Shown: piece after piece, positions 1 to 8,039 of the stretch | Layout: each line of letters begins with the position of its first letter | How positions within the stretch are numbered: position 1 is the stretch's first letter | The notes under the pieces: model-generated | What the model saw: only the letters and a program-made list of their open reading frames with translations | Databases searched by the model: none | Told to the model about the DNA's origin: nothing | Assembly (NCBI RefSeq): GCF_017814945.1 | Contig: NZ_JAGIPX010000021.1 | Coordinates: forward strand, 46,009-110,008 | Length of the DNA stretch: 64,000 bases | Direction: 5' to 3' | DNA from: Paraburkholderia sp. LEh10 | GTDB lineage: Bacteria > Pseudomonadota > Gammaproteobacteria > Burkholderiales > Burkholderiaceae | Position numbers and translations under genes: made by a program

Positions 1-74
1 GCTCCCCGACCTGGGCTCGAACCAGGGACCTACGGATTAACAGTCCGGCGCTCTACCGACTGAGCTATCGGGGA
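1..74 (-). tRNA. tRNA-Asn (GTT), cut by window edge
   Basis: Read on the minus strand this folds as a tRNA with acceptor stem TCCCCGA/TCGGGGA, a GGTTCGAGCCC-type T arm and anticodon GTT in the loop CTGTTAA. It is identical to the copy at 138-213. The last two bases of the encoded CCA fall outside the window. No promoter is visible directly upstream, so expression probably depends on read-through from the upstream copy. Confidence 0.95.
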
Positions 75-99
75 ACAGCAGTACAACCTGTTGCTACAT

Positions 100-127
100 A
101 AAAAAGCCCGTTGTGGTTAACGGGCCT
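100..127 (-). terminator. Rho-independent terminator between two tRNA-Asn copies
   Basis: A 7-bp stem (GCCCGTT at 106-112 with AACGGGC at 119-125) is followed, reading on the minus strand, by six T. It lies after the promoter-proximal tRNA-Asn and before the distal one. Confidence 0.75.
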
Positions 128-137
128 TTGCAATTCT

Positions 138-213
138 TGGCTCCCCGACCTGGGCTCGAACCAGGGACCTACGGATTAACAGTCCGGCGCTCTACCGACT
201 GAGCTATCGGGGA
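138..213 (-). tRNA. tRNA-Asn (GTT)
   Basis: A complete 76-nt tRNA with encoded CCA, anticodon GTT, acceptor stem TCCCCGA/TCGGGGA and discriminator G. It is the first transcribed of two identical copies. A consensus sigma-70 promoter lies 22 nt upstream (236-264). Confidence 0.97.
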
Positions 214-235
214 ACAACAACAGCAGAGAAGCGAA

Positions 236-264
236 ATTGTAGGAGGTGTTACAGAAGCTGTCAA
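236..264 (-). promoter_or_regulatory. sigma-70 promoter for the tRNA-Asn genes
   Basis: On the minus strand TTGACA (259-264) is separated by exactly 17 nt from TACAAT (236-241). This is close to consensus and well placed for transcription to start just before the tRNA at 213. Confidence 0.85.
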
Positions 265-325
265 TACCCCTCGTTCATCTCAATTTGATTCAACTGATTC
301 GACGAGGGCGGCAGCTTTGCGACGC

Positions 326-649
326 TCAACGCTCGAGCAGCGCGAGCTTGTCCTTCACGTCCTTGAATTCATCCGCTTCGGGCAGCGGCGCCTTGGTCTT
401 CGTGATGCTCGGCCATGCCTTGGCGAGCTCTGCGTTCAGTTCCGTGAAGTGCTGCTGGTCGCCGGGCACGTCTTCTTCAGCGTAGATGGCGTTCACGGGG
501 CATTCCGCAACGCACACGGCGCAGTCGATGCATTCGTCCGGGTCGATCGCGAGGAAGTTGGGACCTTCGCGAAAGCAGTCCACCGGGCACACATCGACGC
601 AGTCGGTATAGCGGCACTTGATGCAGCTTTCGGTCACAACATGAGTCAT
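326..649 (-). CDS. fdxA: 7Fe ferredoxin FdxA
   Basis: A 107-residue ferredoxin, a soluble electron carrier with one [3Fe-4S] and one [4Fe-4S] cluster. Cysteines 9, 17 and 50 fit the 3Fe site, and 21, 40, 43 and 46 the 4Fe site (CIDCAVCVAECP motif). The C-terminal 50 residues, ending KDKLALLER, are the usual FdxA extension. The ATG at 649 has a good ribosome site (AGGAG about 8 nt upstream), and a TACAAT -10-like box lies at 714-719. It is divergent from pncB. The electron-transfer partner cannot be told from this context. Confidence 0.96.
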   Translation of the reverse strand: MTHVVTESCIKCRYTDCVDVCPVDCFREGPNFLAIDPDECIDCAVCVAECPVNAIYAEEDVPGDQQHFTELNAELAKAWPSITKTKAPLPEADEFKDVKDKLALLER

Positions 650-988
650 TCAGGCAACTCCTGCTAACGATATCTTTTGGGTAGTGGGGAGGTGGCTAGG
701 CGCCAAAAGCGGTATTGTAGCGTAACGTCAAGTAGTGCATACGCGATCGTCCCAGGCCCGTTTATATCGTTTGGTGATTAGTTTATGGCCGTCGGGCGAC
801 GGCCGGCCGCCCGTTAGCCTTGGCGCACTGGAACAACCGCCAGCGCGCATTCGGGTAACATGCGACAGCGTCTTCGCGAGGCAGCCGGGCTTACCTGATC
901 CCCGCGATGCTTGCGGCGCATACAAAAAGGACGATAGCGCACGAGGCCTGACGTCTTCCGTTTTTACGCAGTTCAGGTTTGCAAGATC
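650..988. other. fdxA/pncB divergent intergenic region
   Basis: 339 nt without a credible gene. It holds the fdxA ribosome site and a TACAAT-like box on the minus strand (714-719). A GC-rich hairpin (GGCCGTC/GACGGCC, 787-804) has no T-run, so it is not a convincing terminator. No clear -35/-10 pair for pncB was found. Antisense frames crossing the region are shadows of pncB. Confidence 0.5.
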
Positions 989-2188
989 ATGATCATTACT
1001 TCGCTGCTCGATACCGACCTGTACAAGTTCACGATGATGCAAGTGGTGCTGCATCATTTCCCGGCCGCCAACGTCGAATACAAGTTCCGCTGCCGCACGC
1101 CGAACGTCGATCTCGTGCCGTACGTCGACGAGATCCGCAGCGAAGTGCGCAAGCTCTGCGAGTTGCGCTTCAAGGAAGGCGAGCTCGAATACCTGCGGCA
1201 GATGCGTTTCATCAAGGGCGATTTCATTGACTTCCTCGCTCTCTTTCATCTGAACGAGAAGTACATATCGATCAGGCCTTCGAAGAAAGGCAACGGGGAA
1301 ATCGAAATAGACATCAAGGGTCCGTGGCTGCATACGATCCTCTTCGAGATCCCCGTCCTCGCGATCGTCAACGAAGTGTATTTCCGCAACACGCAGCAGC
1401 AGCCGGACTACAGCGAAGGCCGCGAGCGTCTGCACGACAAGATCCAGCTGCTCGGTGCGCGCCCCGAGTTCGCCGACTGCAAGATCGCCGACTACGGCAC
1501 GCGCCGTCGCTTCTCCGGGCGCTGGCACGAAGAAGTGATCCTCACGCTGAAGGATGGCCTGCGCGAGCAGTTCGCGGGCACGAGCAACGTATTCTACGCA
1601 ATGAAGCATGGCCTGACACCCCTCGGCACGATGGCGCACGAATACCTGCAGGCCTGCCAGGCGCTCGGCCCGCGCCTGCGCGATTCGCAGATATATGGCT
1701 TCGAGATGTGGGCGAAGGAGTATCGCGGCGACCTTGGTATCGCGTTGTCGGACGTGTATGGCATGAAGGCGTTCCTCCGTGATTTCGACATGTACTTCTG
1801 CAAGCTCTTCGACGGCGCACGCCACGATTCCGGCGACCCGTTCGATTGGGGCGAGCGCCTCATCGCGCACTACAAGGCGAACCGCTGCGATCCGCGCACG
1901 AAGGTCCTCGTGTTCTCCGATGCGCTCGATATCCCGAAGGTGCTGCAACTCTACGAACGCTTCCGCGGCCGCTGCATGCTGGCGTTCGGCGTCGGCACGA
2001 ATCTCACCAACGATCTTGGCTACAACCCTTTGCAGATCGTGATCAAGATGGTCAAGTGCAATGGCCAGCCGGTGGCGAAGCTGTCCGATTCGCCGGGCAA
2101 GAACATGTGCGAAGACAAGGCGTATCTCGCCTATCTGCGTCAGGTGTTCGGCATCGAGCAGCCGGTGGAAGAAGAAGCGGGCAAGTGA
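989..2188 (+). CDS. pncB: Nicotinate phosphoribosyltransferase
   Basis: 399 residues, full length for PncB. It converts nicotinate, PRPP and ATP to nicotinate mononucleotide in the NAD salvage (Preiss-Handler) pathway. The family start LLDTDLYKFTMMQ is at residues 6-18, and GTSNVFYAMKHG is followed by GTMAHE with His217, matching the phosphorylated histidine of the enterobacterial enzyme. DSGDPFDWGERL and VFSDALD mark the PRPP-binding part. The ribosome site before ATG 989 is weak. It is followed after about 200 nt by a lutC-type gene of no obvious functional link. Confidence 0.97.
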   Translation: MIITSLLDTDLYKFTMMQVVLHHFPAANVEYKFRCRTPNVDLVPYVDEIRSEVRKLCELRFKEGELEYLRQMRFIKGDFIDFLALFHLNEKYISIRPSKKGNGEIEIDIKGPWLHTILFEIPVLAIVNEVYFRNTQQQPDYSEGRERLHDKIQLLGARPEFADCKIADYGTRRRFSGRWHEEVILTLKDGLREQFAGTSNVFYAMKHGLTPLGTMAHEYLQACQALGPRLRDSQIYGFEMWAKEYRGDLGIALSDVYGMKAFLRDFDMYFCKLFDGARHDSGDPFDWGERLIAHYKANRCDPRTKVLVFSDALDIPKVLQLYERFRGRCMLAFGVGTNLTNDLGYNPLQIVIKMVKCNGQPVAKLSDSPGKNMCEDKAYLAYLRQVFGIEQPVEEEAGK

Positions 2189-2298
2189 CGCGCGGTATCC
2201 TCATCGTGCGGCCGCAAGGCAACTGCGATCATTGTCGACGCTTCGCATGAGCACGGCTATATGCCGTTCGGCCAGGTGTTGGCGTGAAGGGCGGCCGG

Positions 2299-2304
2299 TA
2301 TAAT
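2299..2304 (+). promoter_or_regulatory. Candidate -10 box upstream of lutC
   Basis: A perfect TATAAT about 88 nt before the lutC ATG, in the 203-nt pncB-lutC gap. No good -35 lies at 16-18 nt spacing, so this is only a candidate. Confidence 0.35.
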
Positions 2305-2391
2305 TCGTGCGTCAATGTTCGCAGTCAGGCGCGCGCAGTCAGGCCGCTCAACCAACAAGATCGAACGATCACCGGCACGAGGATATTGCAC

Positions 2392-3054
2392 ATGGATACA
2401 TCGACCGCCCGCCGCAACATCCTGGCCCGCATTCGCGCGGGGCAAGGGCGCGAGCCCGAGCCGGCCGCATCCGAGCGCGAGGCGGCGCAAGCGTATCTCG
2501 CAAGCCATCCGCAAGGCCCGCGTCCGCCAATGCCCGCCGATCTCGTCGCGCATTTCATCGAACAGGCGAAGAAAATGGCGTCCACGGTCGACACGGTCGA
2601 GTCGCTTGCCGACGTGCCCGCCGCCGCGCATCGCTACCTCGCCGAGCTGAATCTTCCGACCCATGCCATCGCGTGGCAGACGCTCGAAGGGTTGCCATGG
2701 GCCGGCTCGGGCATCGACGTCGAGTTCCGCAAGCCAAGGGACGAAGACCGCGTCGGCGTCACAGGCTGCTTCTGCGCAACGGCTGAAACGGGCACGCTGG
2801 TTCTGTTGTCCGGACCACAAACCTATGCGTCGGCGGGCCTGCTGCCGGAGACGCACATCGCGATCGTGCCGGCATCGCGCATCGTCGCCGGCCATGAGGA
2901 AGCGTTCAACCTGATCCGCAGCGAGCGCGGCGAGCTGCCGCGTGCCGTCAACTTCGTGTCCGGCCCGTCGCGTACGGGCGATATCGAACAAACCATCGTG
3001 CTCGGCGCGCACGGTCCGTATCGCGTGCATGCGATTGTCGTGCGTGGCGCGTAA
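2392..3054 (+). CDS. LUD-domain protein, LutC-type
   Basis: 220 residues of the LutC/YkgG (LUD domain) family, which in other bacteria works with LutA and LutB in oxidising L-lactate. Typical parts are present: GCFCATAETGTLVLLSGP (about residues 124-141), AGLLPETHIAIVPASRIV, and the C-terminal FVSGPSRTGDIEQTIVLG, where this family binds its ligand. ATG 2392 is chosen because GAGG sits 8 nt upstream; the frame stays open 36 codons further but overlaps the putative promoter. No lutA or lutB is adjacent, so a role in lactate use is inference. Confidence 0.88.
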   Translation: MDTSTARRNILARIRAGQGREPEPAASEREAAQAYLASHPQGPRPPMPADLVAHFIEQAKKMASTVDTVESLADVPAAAHRYLAELNLPTHAIAWQTLEGLPWAGSGIDVEFRKPRDEDRVGVTGCFCATAETGTLVLLSGPQTYASAGLLPETHIAIVPASRIVAGHEEAFNLIRSERGELPRAVNFVSGPSRTGDIEQTIVLGAHGPYRVHAIVVRGA

Positions 3055-3097
3055 CGCCTTGCAGTTGCACGGCGGCGCGGTACGAGCACATCGCACG

Positions 3098-4525
3098 GTG
3101 GGCAATCCCGGGCAGGCTTCACGAATCGTCTTCCCGGCGCTGACGGTCGCGCTGTCGGCGTGGCCGCTTGCGGCATCGGCGGCGAGTCTGGATGGCGCAT
3201 CGTTGTCCGCGTGGTGGGGCGTGCCGTTCGCGGGCATCCTGATGTCGATTGCTGTGTTTCCGCTCGTCGCACCGAGGCTCTGGCATCACCACTTCGGCAA
3301 AATCGCGGCGGCCTGGTCACTCGCATTCCTCGTGCCGTTCGCGATCGGGTTCGGCGCTCCCATCGCATTCGGCACGCTGATCCACGCATTGCTCGAAGAG
3401 TACGTGCCGTTCATCGTGCTGCTGACGGCGCTTTATACCGTCGCAGGCGGCATCTGCTTGACGGGCAATCTGCATGGCTCGCCGCGCCTGAATACGGCGC
3501 TGCTCGCGCTCGGCACGGCGCTCGCCAGCGTCATGGGAACGACAGGCGCCGCGATGCTGCTGATCCGCCCGCTGCTGCGCGCAAACGACAACCGCACGCA
3601 TGCCGTGCACGTCGTCGTGTTCTTCATTTTTCTGGTCGCGAATGCGGGCGGTTCGCTCTCTCCGCTGGGCGATCCGCCATTGTTTCTTGGCTTCCTGAAC
3701 GGCGTCGGGTTCTTTTGGACCACCGTGCATCTCGCGCTGCCAATGCTGTTCATCTGTGCGGTGCTGCTCGCCGTTTTCTACGCGCTCGATGCGTACTATT
3801 TCAGCCGTCGCGAGGAAATACTCGCCGTCGATCCGTCGCCGGATACGTCTGCTATCGGCGTCGAAGGCAAGGTCAATTTCGTGCTGCTCGCGCTGGTGAT
3901 CGCGCTGGTGCTGATGAGCGGCATCTGGAAGCCCGGCGTCACGTTAGATGTGGCAGGCACGCACGTCGCGTTGCAGAATATCGTGCGCGACGTGGCACTG
4001 ATCGCGCTCACGCTGCTGTCGCTGGCCGTGACGCCGCGCGCCGCGCGCGAGGGCAACGCGTTCAACTGGGCACCCATCGAAGAAGTTGCGAAGCTGTTCG
4101 CGGGCATCTTCGTGACGATTGCGCCTGTCATCATGATGTTGCGCGCGGGCGAGTCGGGCGCGTTCAGCGGCATCGTGCATCTCGTCAACGACGCCAGCGG
4201 CCAGCCGCGCGACGAGATGTACTTCTGGGCGACGGGCCTGTTGTCGTCGTTCCTCGACAATGCGCCCACGTACCTCGTGTTCTTCAACCTCGCCGGCGGC
4301 GACGCGCAGGCGTTGATGACCACGGGTGCGTCGACGCTCGCGGCCATTTCGGCGGGCGCGGTGTTCATGGGCGCGAACAGCTATATCGGCAACGCGCCGA
4401 ACTTCATGGTCAAGGCGATCGCCGAATCACGCGGCGTGCGGATGCCCGGGTTCTTCGGGTATCTCGCGTGGTCGGGCGTCGTGCTGATGCCGTTGTTCAT
4501 CGCGACGTCGTGGATATTCTTTTAA
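3098..4525 (+). CDS. Sodium:proton antiporter-like membrane protein
   Basis: About 475 residues with roughly eleven hydrophobic segments, resembling the CitT/NhaD-like (ion transporter superfamily) antiporters. Conserved-looking stretches are GTTGAAMLLIRPLLRAN, NAGGSLSPLGDPPLFLGFL and SFLDNAPTYLVFFNLAGG, the last two like the paired re-entrant motifs of this superfamily. The start is uncertain: no ATG is well placed, and I chose GTG 3098; TTG 3065 is possible. The N-terminus (residues 8-30) could be a signal or first membrane segment. It begins 43 nt after lutC and may be co-transcribed. Confidence 0.85.
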   Translation: MGNPGQASRIVFPALTVALSAWPLAASAASLDGASLSAWWGVPFAGILMSIAVFPLVAPRLWHHHFGKIAAAWSLAFLVPFAIGFGAPIAFGTLIHALLEEYVPFIVLLTALYTVAGGICLTGNLHGSPRLNTALLALGTALASVMGTTGAAMLLIRPLLRANDNRTHAVHVVVFFIFLVANAGGSLSPLGDPPLFLGFLNGVGFFWTTVHLALPMLFICAVLLAVFYALDAYYFSRREEILAVDPSPDTSAIGVEGKVNFVLLALVIALVLMSGIWKPGVTLDVAGTHVALQNIVRDVALIALTLLSLAVTPRAAREGNAFNWAPIEEVAKLFAGIFVTIAPVIMMLRAGESGAFSGIVHLVNDASGQPRDEMYFWATGLLSSFLDNAPTYLVFFNLAGGDAQALMTTGASTLAAISAGAVFMGANSYIGNAPNFMVKAIAESRGVRMPGFFGYLAWSGVVLMPLFIATSWIFF

Positions 4526-4579
4526 CGCCGCGCGTGCGCCGACAGGTGCGCGCCGCGGACTGATACTCGGAGAATGGCA

Positions 4580-5569
4580 ATGCAAAAGGTTCTGGTTGCG
4601 CGTCCCATCTTTCCGGATGTGATCGAGCGGTTGAAGCAGTACTTCGAGGTCGACTGGAACGACGGCGACGTGCTTGGCGCCGACGAACTCCAGCGCCGCA
4701 TCGCCGACAAGGACGGTGCGCTGACGGCGGGCGACCCCATCGGCGCAGCCGTGCTGGCGGCAGCGCCGCGTTTGCGCGTCGTGTCGAACATGGCGGTCGG
4801 CTACAACAACTTCGACATGGCCGCGTTCAACGCGGCGAACGTGCTGGGCACGAACACGCCCGACGTGCTCAACGAATCGACGGCGGATTTCGGCTGGGCG
4901 CTGATGATGGCGGCCGCGCGCCGCATCGCCGAGTCGGAGCACTGGCTGCGCGCGGGCAAATGGGAAAAATGGTCGTACGACGGTTTCCTCGGCTCGGACC
5001 TGTTTGGCTCGACGCTCGGCGTGATCGGCATGGGCCGCATCGGGCAGGCGCTGGCACGTCGCGCGCGCGGCTTCAGCATGAACGTGATCTATCACAACCG
5101 CTCGCGCGTCGCGCCGCAGATCGAAGCCGAACTGAACGCATCGTATGCATCGAAGGAAGACCTGTTACGCCGCGCCGATCATGTCGTGCTCGTGCTGCCC
5201 TATACGGCCGAAAACCATCACACGATCGGCGCTGCGGAACTTGCGCTGATGAAGCTGACGGCGACGCTCACGAATATCGCGCGCGGCGGCATCGTCGACG
5301 ACGCGGCATTGGCCGAAGCCTTGCGCGAAAAGCGTATCGCGGCGGCCGGTCTCGACGTGTTCGAGGGCGAGCCGAAGCTGAATCCGGCGCTGCTCACCGT
5401 GCCCAATGTCGTGCTGACGCCGCACATCGCGAGCGCGACGGAAGCGACGCGCCGCGCGATGGCGAACCTTGCGGCCGACAACCTCATCTCAGCGCTGGGC
5501 GAGGGGCCGCGTGCGGGGTGTCCGCCGAATCCGATCAACCCTGACGTGATCGGGAAGGCGCGTTCATGA
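4580..5569 (+). CDS. D-2-hydroxyacid dehydrogenase (glyoxylate/hydroxypyruvate reductase type)
   Basis: 329 residues of the D-isomer 2-hydroxyacid dehydrogenase family, NAD(P)H-dependent reductases of glyoxylate, hydroxypyruvate or 2-ketogluconate. It has the Rossmann motif GVIGMGRIGQALARRARGF (about residues 150-170), the catalytic Arg in NIARGGIVDD, the Glu in GLDVFEGEP and the His in LTPHIASAT. Of two in-frame ATGs, 4580 is preferred because GGAG (4569-4572) is 7 nt upstream; 4574 is too close to it. The last codons overlap rmuC by 4 nt (ATGA), so the two are translationally coupled. Substrate is not certain. Confidence 0.92.
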   Translation: MQKVLVARPIFPDVIERLKQYFEVDWNDGDVLGADELQRRIADKDGALTAGDPIGAAVLAAAPRLRVVSNMAVGYNNFDMAAFNAANVLGTNTPDVLNESTADFGWALMMAAARRIAESEHWLRAGKWEKWSYDGFLGSDLFGSTLGVIGMGRIGQALARRARGFSMNVIYHNRSRVAPQIEAELNASYASKEDLLRRADHVVLVLPYTAENHHTIGAAELALMKLTATLTNIARGGIVDDAALAEALREKRIAAAGLDVFEGEPKLNPALLTVPNVVLTPHIASATEATRRAMANLAADNLISALGEGPRAGCPPNPINPDVIGKARS

Positions 5570-7050
5570 CGATGGTTTTGATCGCAGCCGTCGCCGTGCT
5601 GGCTGTCGCGCTGGTCATTGCGCTGGTGATGTTGATGCGCGGCGGCAACGGCGCGCATCAACAGATGCTGTTCGACGAACTCGGCGAGCGACTCGGCGCC
5701 GCCGCGCTCGCGCAGACGCGTGAGTATGAGCGGCTTGAACGTGAGCTGCGCGGTGAAATTTCTGAAACCGCGCGCGTGTCGCGCACCGAGTTGAGCGGCG
5801 GCTTTTCGCAGTTCCAGCAAACGCTCGCGTCGCAGTTCACGAGCATGACGACGGTGCAGGCCGGCAAGATCGACGGCTTCGCGCAGCAACTCGTCAAGCT
5901 CACCGAAACGAATGCGCAGCAGCTCGACGCGGTGCGTCAGAGCCTGCAACAGCAGGCCCAGCAGGCGCGCGACGAGCAGGGCCTGACGCTCAAACGGTTC
6001 GGCGAGACGCTGCAGCAGCAGTTGGCGCAAATGACGCAAGCCAACGACGGGCGCTTTGCGGAAGTGCGCGCGACCATCGAGCAGCGTCTGAAAGACATCG
6101 AGGCGAACAACTCGACGAAGCTCGAAGAAATGCGCCGCACCGTCGATGAGAAGCTGCACGCGACGCTCGAGCAGCGGCTCGGCGAATCGTTCAAGCTCGT
6201 GTCCGATCGTCTGGAGCAGGTGCATCGTGGCCTCGGCGAGATGCAGACGCTTGCGGCCGGCGTAGGCGACTTGAAGAAAGTTCTAACCAACGTAAAGACG
6301 CGCGGCACGTGGGGCGAAGTACAACTCGAGGCGCTGCTGGAGCAGATACTCACATCTGACCAATACGCGAAAAACGTTGCGACAATTCCGAAGAGTAACG
6401 ACCGTGTCGAGTTCGCCATCAAGCTGCCCGGGCGACAACCCACGCCTGATGCCGCGGCCACACCCGTCTGGCTGCCTATCGATGCGAAATTTCCGCGTGA
6501 GGACTATGAGCGGCTGATCGAGGCGCAGGACCGCGCGGATCCCGTGGCTGTCGAAGAAGCGTCCCGCGCACTGGAAGGGCGGATTCGCGCCGAGGCGAAG
6601 GCGATCGCCGACAAGTACGTCTCGCCGCCACACACGACAGACTTCGCGTTGTTGTTCCTGCCGACGGAAGGGCTCTACGCTGAGATCCTGCGTCGTCCGG
6701 GGCTGACGGATCTGCTGCAGCGCGACTATCGCGTGACGATCGCAGGGCCGACCACGTTGACGGCGTTGCTCAACAGTCTGCAGATGGGCTTTCGCACGCT
6801 TGCTATCGAAAAACGTTCGAGCGAAGTGTGGCAGGTGCTGGGCGCGGTGAAGACGGAGTTCGGCAAGTTCGGCGACGTGCTTGCGAAGACCAAGTCGCAA
6901 CTCGAAACCGTCACGCGTTCGATCGAGGCGGCGGAAGTGCGTACCCGGCAGATGAACCGCAAGCTGCGTGACGTCGAGGCATTGCCTGAAGAGCGGGCGG
7001 CGGGATTGCTGGGAGAGTCGCTATCGGGTCTGGACGGGGAAGAGTCTTGA
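5566..7050 (+). CDS. rmuC: DNA recombination protein RmuC
   Basis: 494 residues. RmuC limits inversions at short inverted repeats in E. coli; its biochemical action is poorly known. Residues 1-24 form a membrane anchor, 30-240 are heptad-rich coiled coil (many Gln/Glu/Leu), and the conserved RmuC domain follows: GDLKKVLTNVKTRGTWGEVQ, then LPIDAKFPREDYERL and FLPTEGLYAEILRRPGL, a core resembling PD-(D/E)XK nucleases. ATG 5566 overlaps the stop of the dehydrogenase. Confidence 0.96.
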   Translation: MTMVLIAAVAVLAVALVIALVMLMRGGNGAHQQMLFDELGERLGAAALAQTREYERLERELRGEISETARVSRTELSGGFSQFQQTLASQFTSMTTVQAGKIDGFAQQLVKLTETNAQQLDAVRQSLQQQAQQARDEQGLTLKRFGETLQQQLAQMTQANDGRFAEVRATIEQRLKDIEANNSTKLEEMRRTVDEKLHATLEQRLGESFKLVSDRLEQVHRGLGEMQTLAAGVGDLKKVLTNVKTRGTWGEVQLEALLEQILTSDQYAKNVATIPKSNDRVEFAIKLPGRQPTPDAAATPVWLPIDAKFPREDYERLIEAQDRADPVAVEEASRALEGRIRAEAKAIADKYVSPPHTTDFALLFLPTEGLYAEILRRPGLTDLLQRDYRVTIAGPTTLTALLNSLQMGFRTLAIEKRSSEVWQVLGAVKTEFGKFGDVLAKTKSQLETVTRSIEAAEVRTRQMNRKLRDVEALPEERAAGLLGESLSGLDGEES

Positions 7051-7110
7051 GGCCGTGAAGCGCGGCAGTAACGCGAGGCCGTAACGCGACGCAGTAATGC
7101 CGTGAACGGT

Positions 7111-7139
7111 GAGGCATCGGCAGACTTGTCTGATGCCTC
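7111..7139. terminator. Hairpin in the convergent rmuC/acetyltransferase gap
   Basis: GAGGCATC (7111-7118) pairs with GATGCCTC (7132-7139), with an inner AGAC/GTCT stem. No T-run follows on either strand, so it is a weak intrinsic terminator candidate placed where two genes converge. Confidence 0.35.
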
Positions 7140-7222
7140 GTCGGTTGAATTCTCGGGTGGGGCGGGCAGACATGACGCCGTCGCGCATCGGCAATCACGC
7201 AAACCTGCAGACGGTCGAACCG

Positions 7223-7708
7223 TCAGTCCGAGCTTGCTGCCAGTCGATCGAGCGCGTCGCCCGTCACGCGCACGATGCGCCAATCCGGCAACACGGTTGC
7301 ACCCATCTTCTGATAGAAGTCGATCGCCGGCTGGTTCCAGTCCAGCACCGACCATTCGAAGCGGCCGCATTGCCTCTCGACGGCCAGCGCGGCCAGATAG
7401 CGCAGCATCTTCGAACCCAGACCCGTGCCACGCTCGGTGGGCTGCACGTACAGGTCTTCGAGGTACAGACCGCGGCGTCCGAGAAACGTCGAGTAGTTAT
7501 GGAAGAAGAGCGCGTAGCCGATTGTCCTGCCGTCGCGTTCCGCGACGATCGCTTCCGCCGACGGCCGCGCGCCGAACAGCGCGTCGTGCAGGTTTTCCTC
7601 GGTGGCGATGAACAGGTGCGTGAGCTTTTCGAACTCGGCCAGTTCGCGCATCAGCGCGAGCATCGCGCCGACGTCGCGAGGCGTGGCCGCGCGGATCGTC
7701 GCCGGCAT
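7223..7708 (-). CDS. GNAT-family N-acetyltransferase
   Basis: 161 residues, one GNAT domain. The acetyl-CoA loop is seen as VQPTERGTGLGSKMLRYLA (about residues 92-110), preceded by LEDLYV and followed by FEWSVLDWNQPAIDFYQKMGA, the typical motif B of diamine or thialysine acetyltransferases. Start and stop abut the preceding membrane-protein gene, which suggests one transcript. The acceptor substrate cannot be assigned. Confidence 0.92.
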   Translation of the reverse strand: MPATIRAATPRDVGAMLALMRELAEFEKLTHLFIATEENLHDALFGARPSAEAIVAERDGRTIGYALFFHNYSTFLGRRGLYLEDLYVQPTERGTGLGSKMLRYLAALAVERQCGRFEWSVLDWNQPAIDFYQKMGATVLPDWRIVRVTGDALDRLAASSD

Positions 7709-7984
7709 TTACGCTTCCTCCGGCACGTCGCTCAACTGGATCTCGATGCCGCCAAAGCGCGACGCAACCCAGTTGTAGGCGTGGCAGGCAATCCACAGCA
7801 GGATGAAGCCCAGAATCGCATTGAGCAGCAGCGCGCTGAACACGGTGCTCAGTTCCACTGAACCGTAACGGATAAACGCGACGAGCACGCCGAGCAGAAC
7901 GATCGGCACGCTGAACGTCAGGTACACGAGGATCAGTGCCTTTGCCGTTTGCCCCGGTGCTATGAACGAGATCTGTTTTTTCAT
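7709..7984 (-). CDS. Small two-helix membrane protein, unknown function
   Basis: 91 residues starting at ATG 7984; a TTG three codons earlier is less likely. Two hydrophobic segments (about residues 17-37 and 48-73) flank a short polar turn, and the C-terminus is acidic (EIQLSDVPEEA). I recognise no family. The stop codon directly abuts the acetyltransferase start, so the two are probably co-transcribed. Confidence 0.75.
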   Translation of the reverse strand: MKKQISFIAPGQTAKALILVYLTFSVPIVLLGVLVAFIRYGSVELSTVFSALLLNAILGFILLWIACHAYNWVASRFGGIEIQLSDVPEEA

Positions 7985-8039
7985 GTAAGTCAAACCCGTA
8001 TGTCGTAGTGGATTGCGTGAAAACCTGCTGGCCGCGCGC

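Noticed and set aside
787..804. Hairpin before pncB as terminator or riboswitch
   Set aside because: No T-run and no recognisable conserved aptamer.
728..1948. A 406-codon antisense frame over pncB
   Set aside because: No motif, and pncB is certain on the plus strand.
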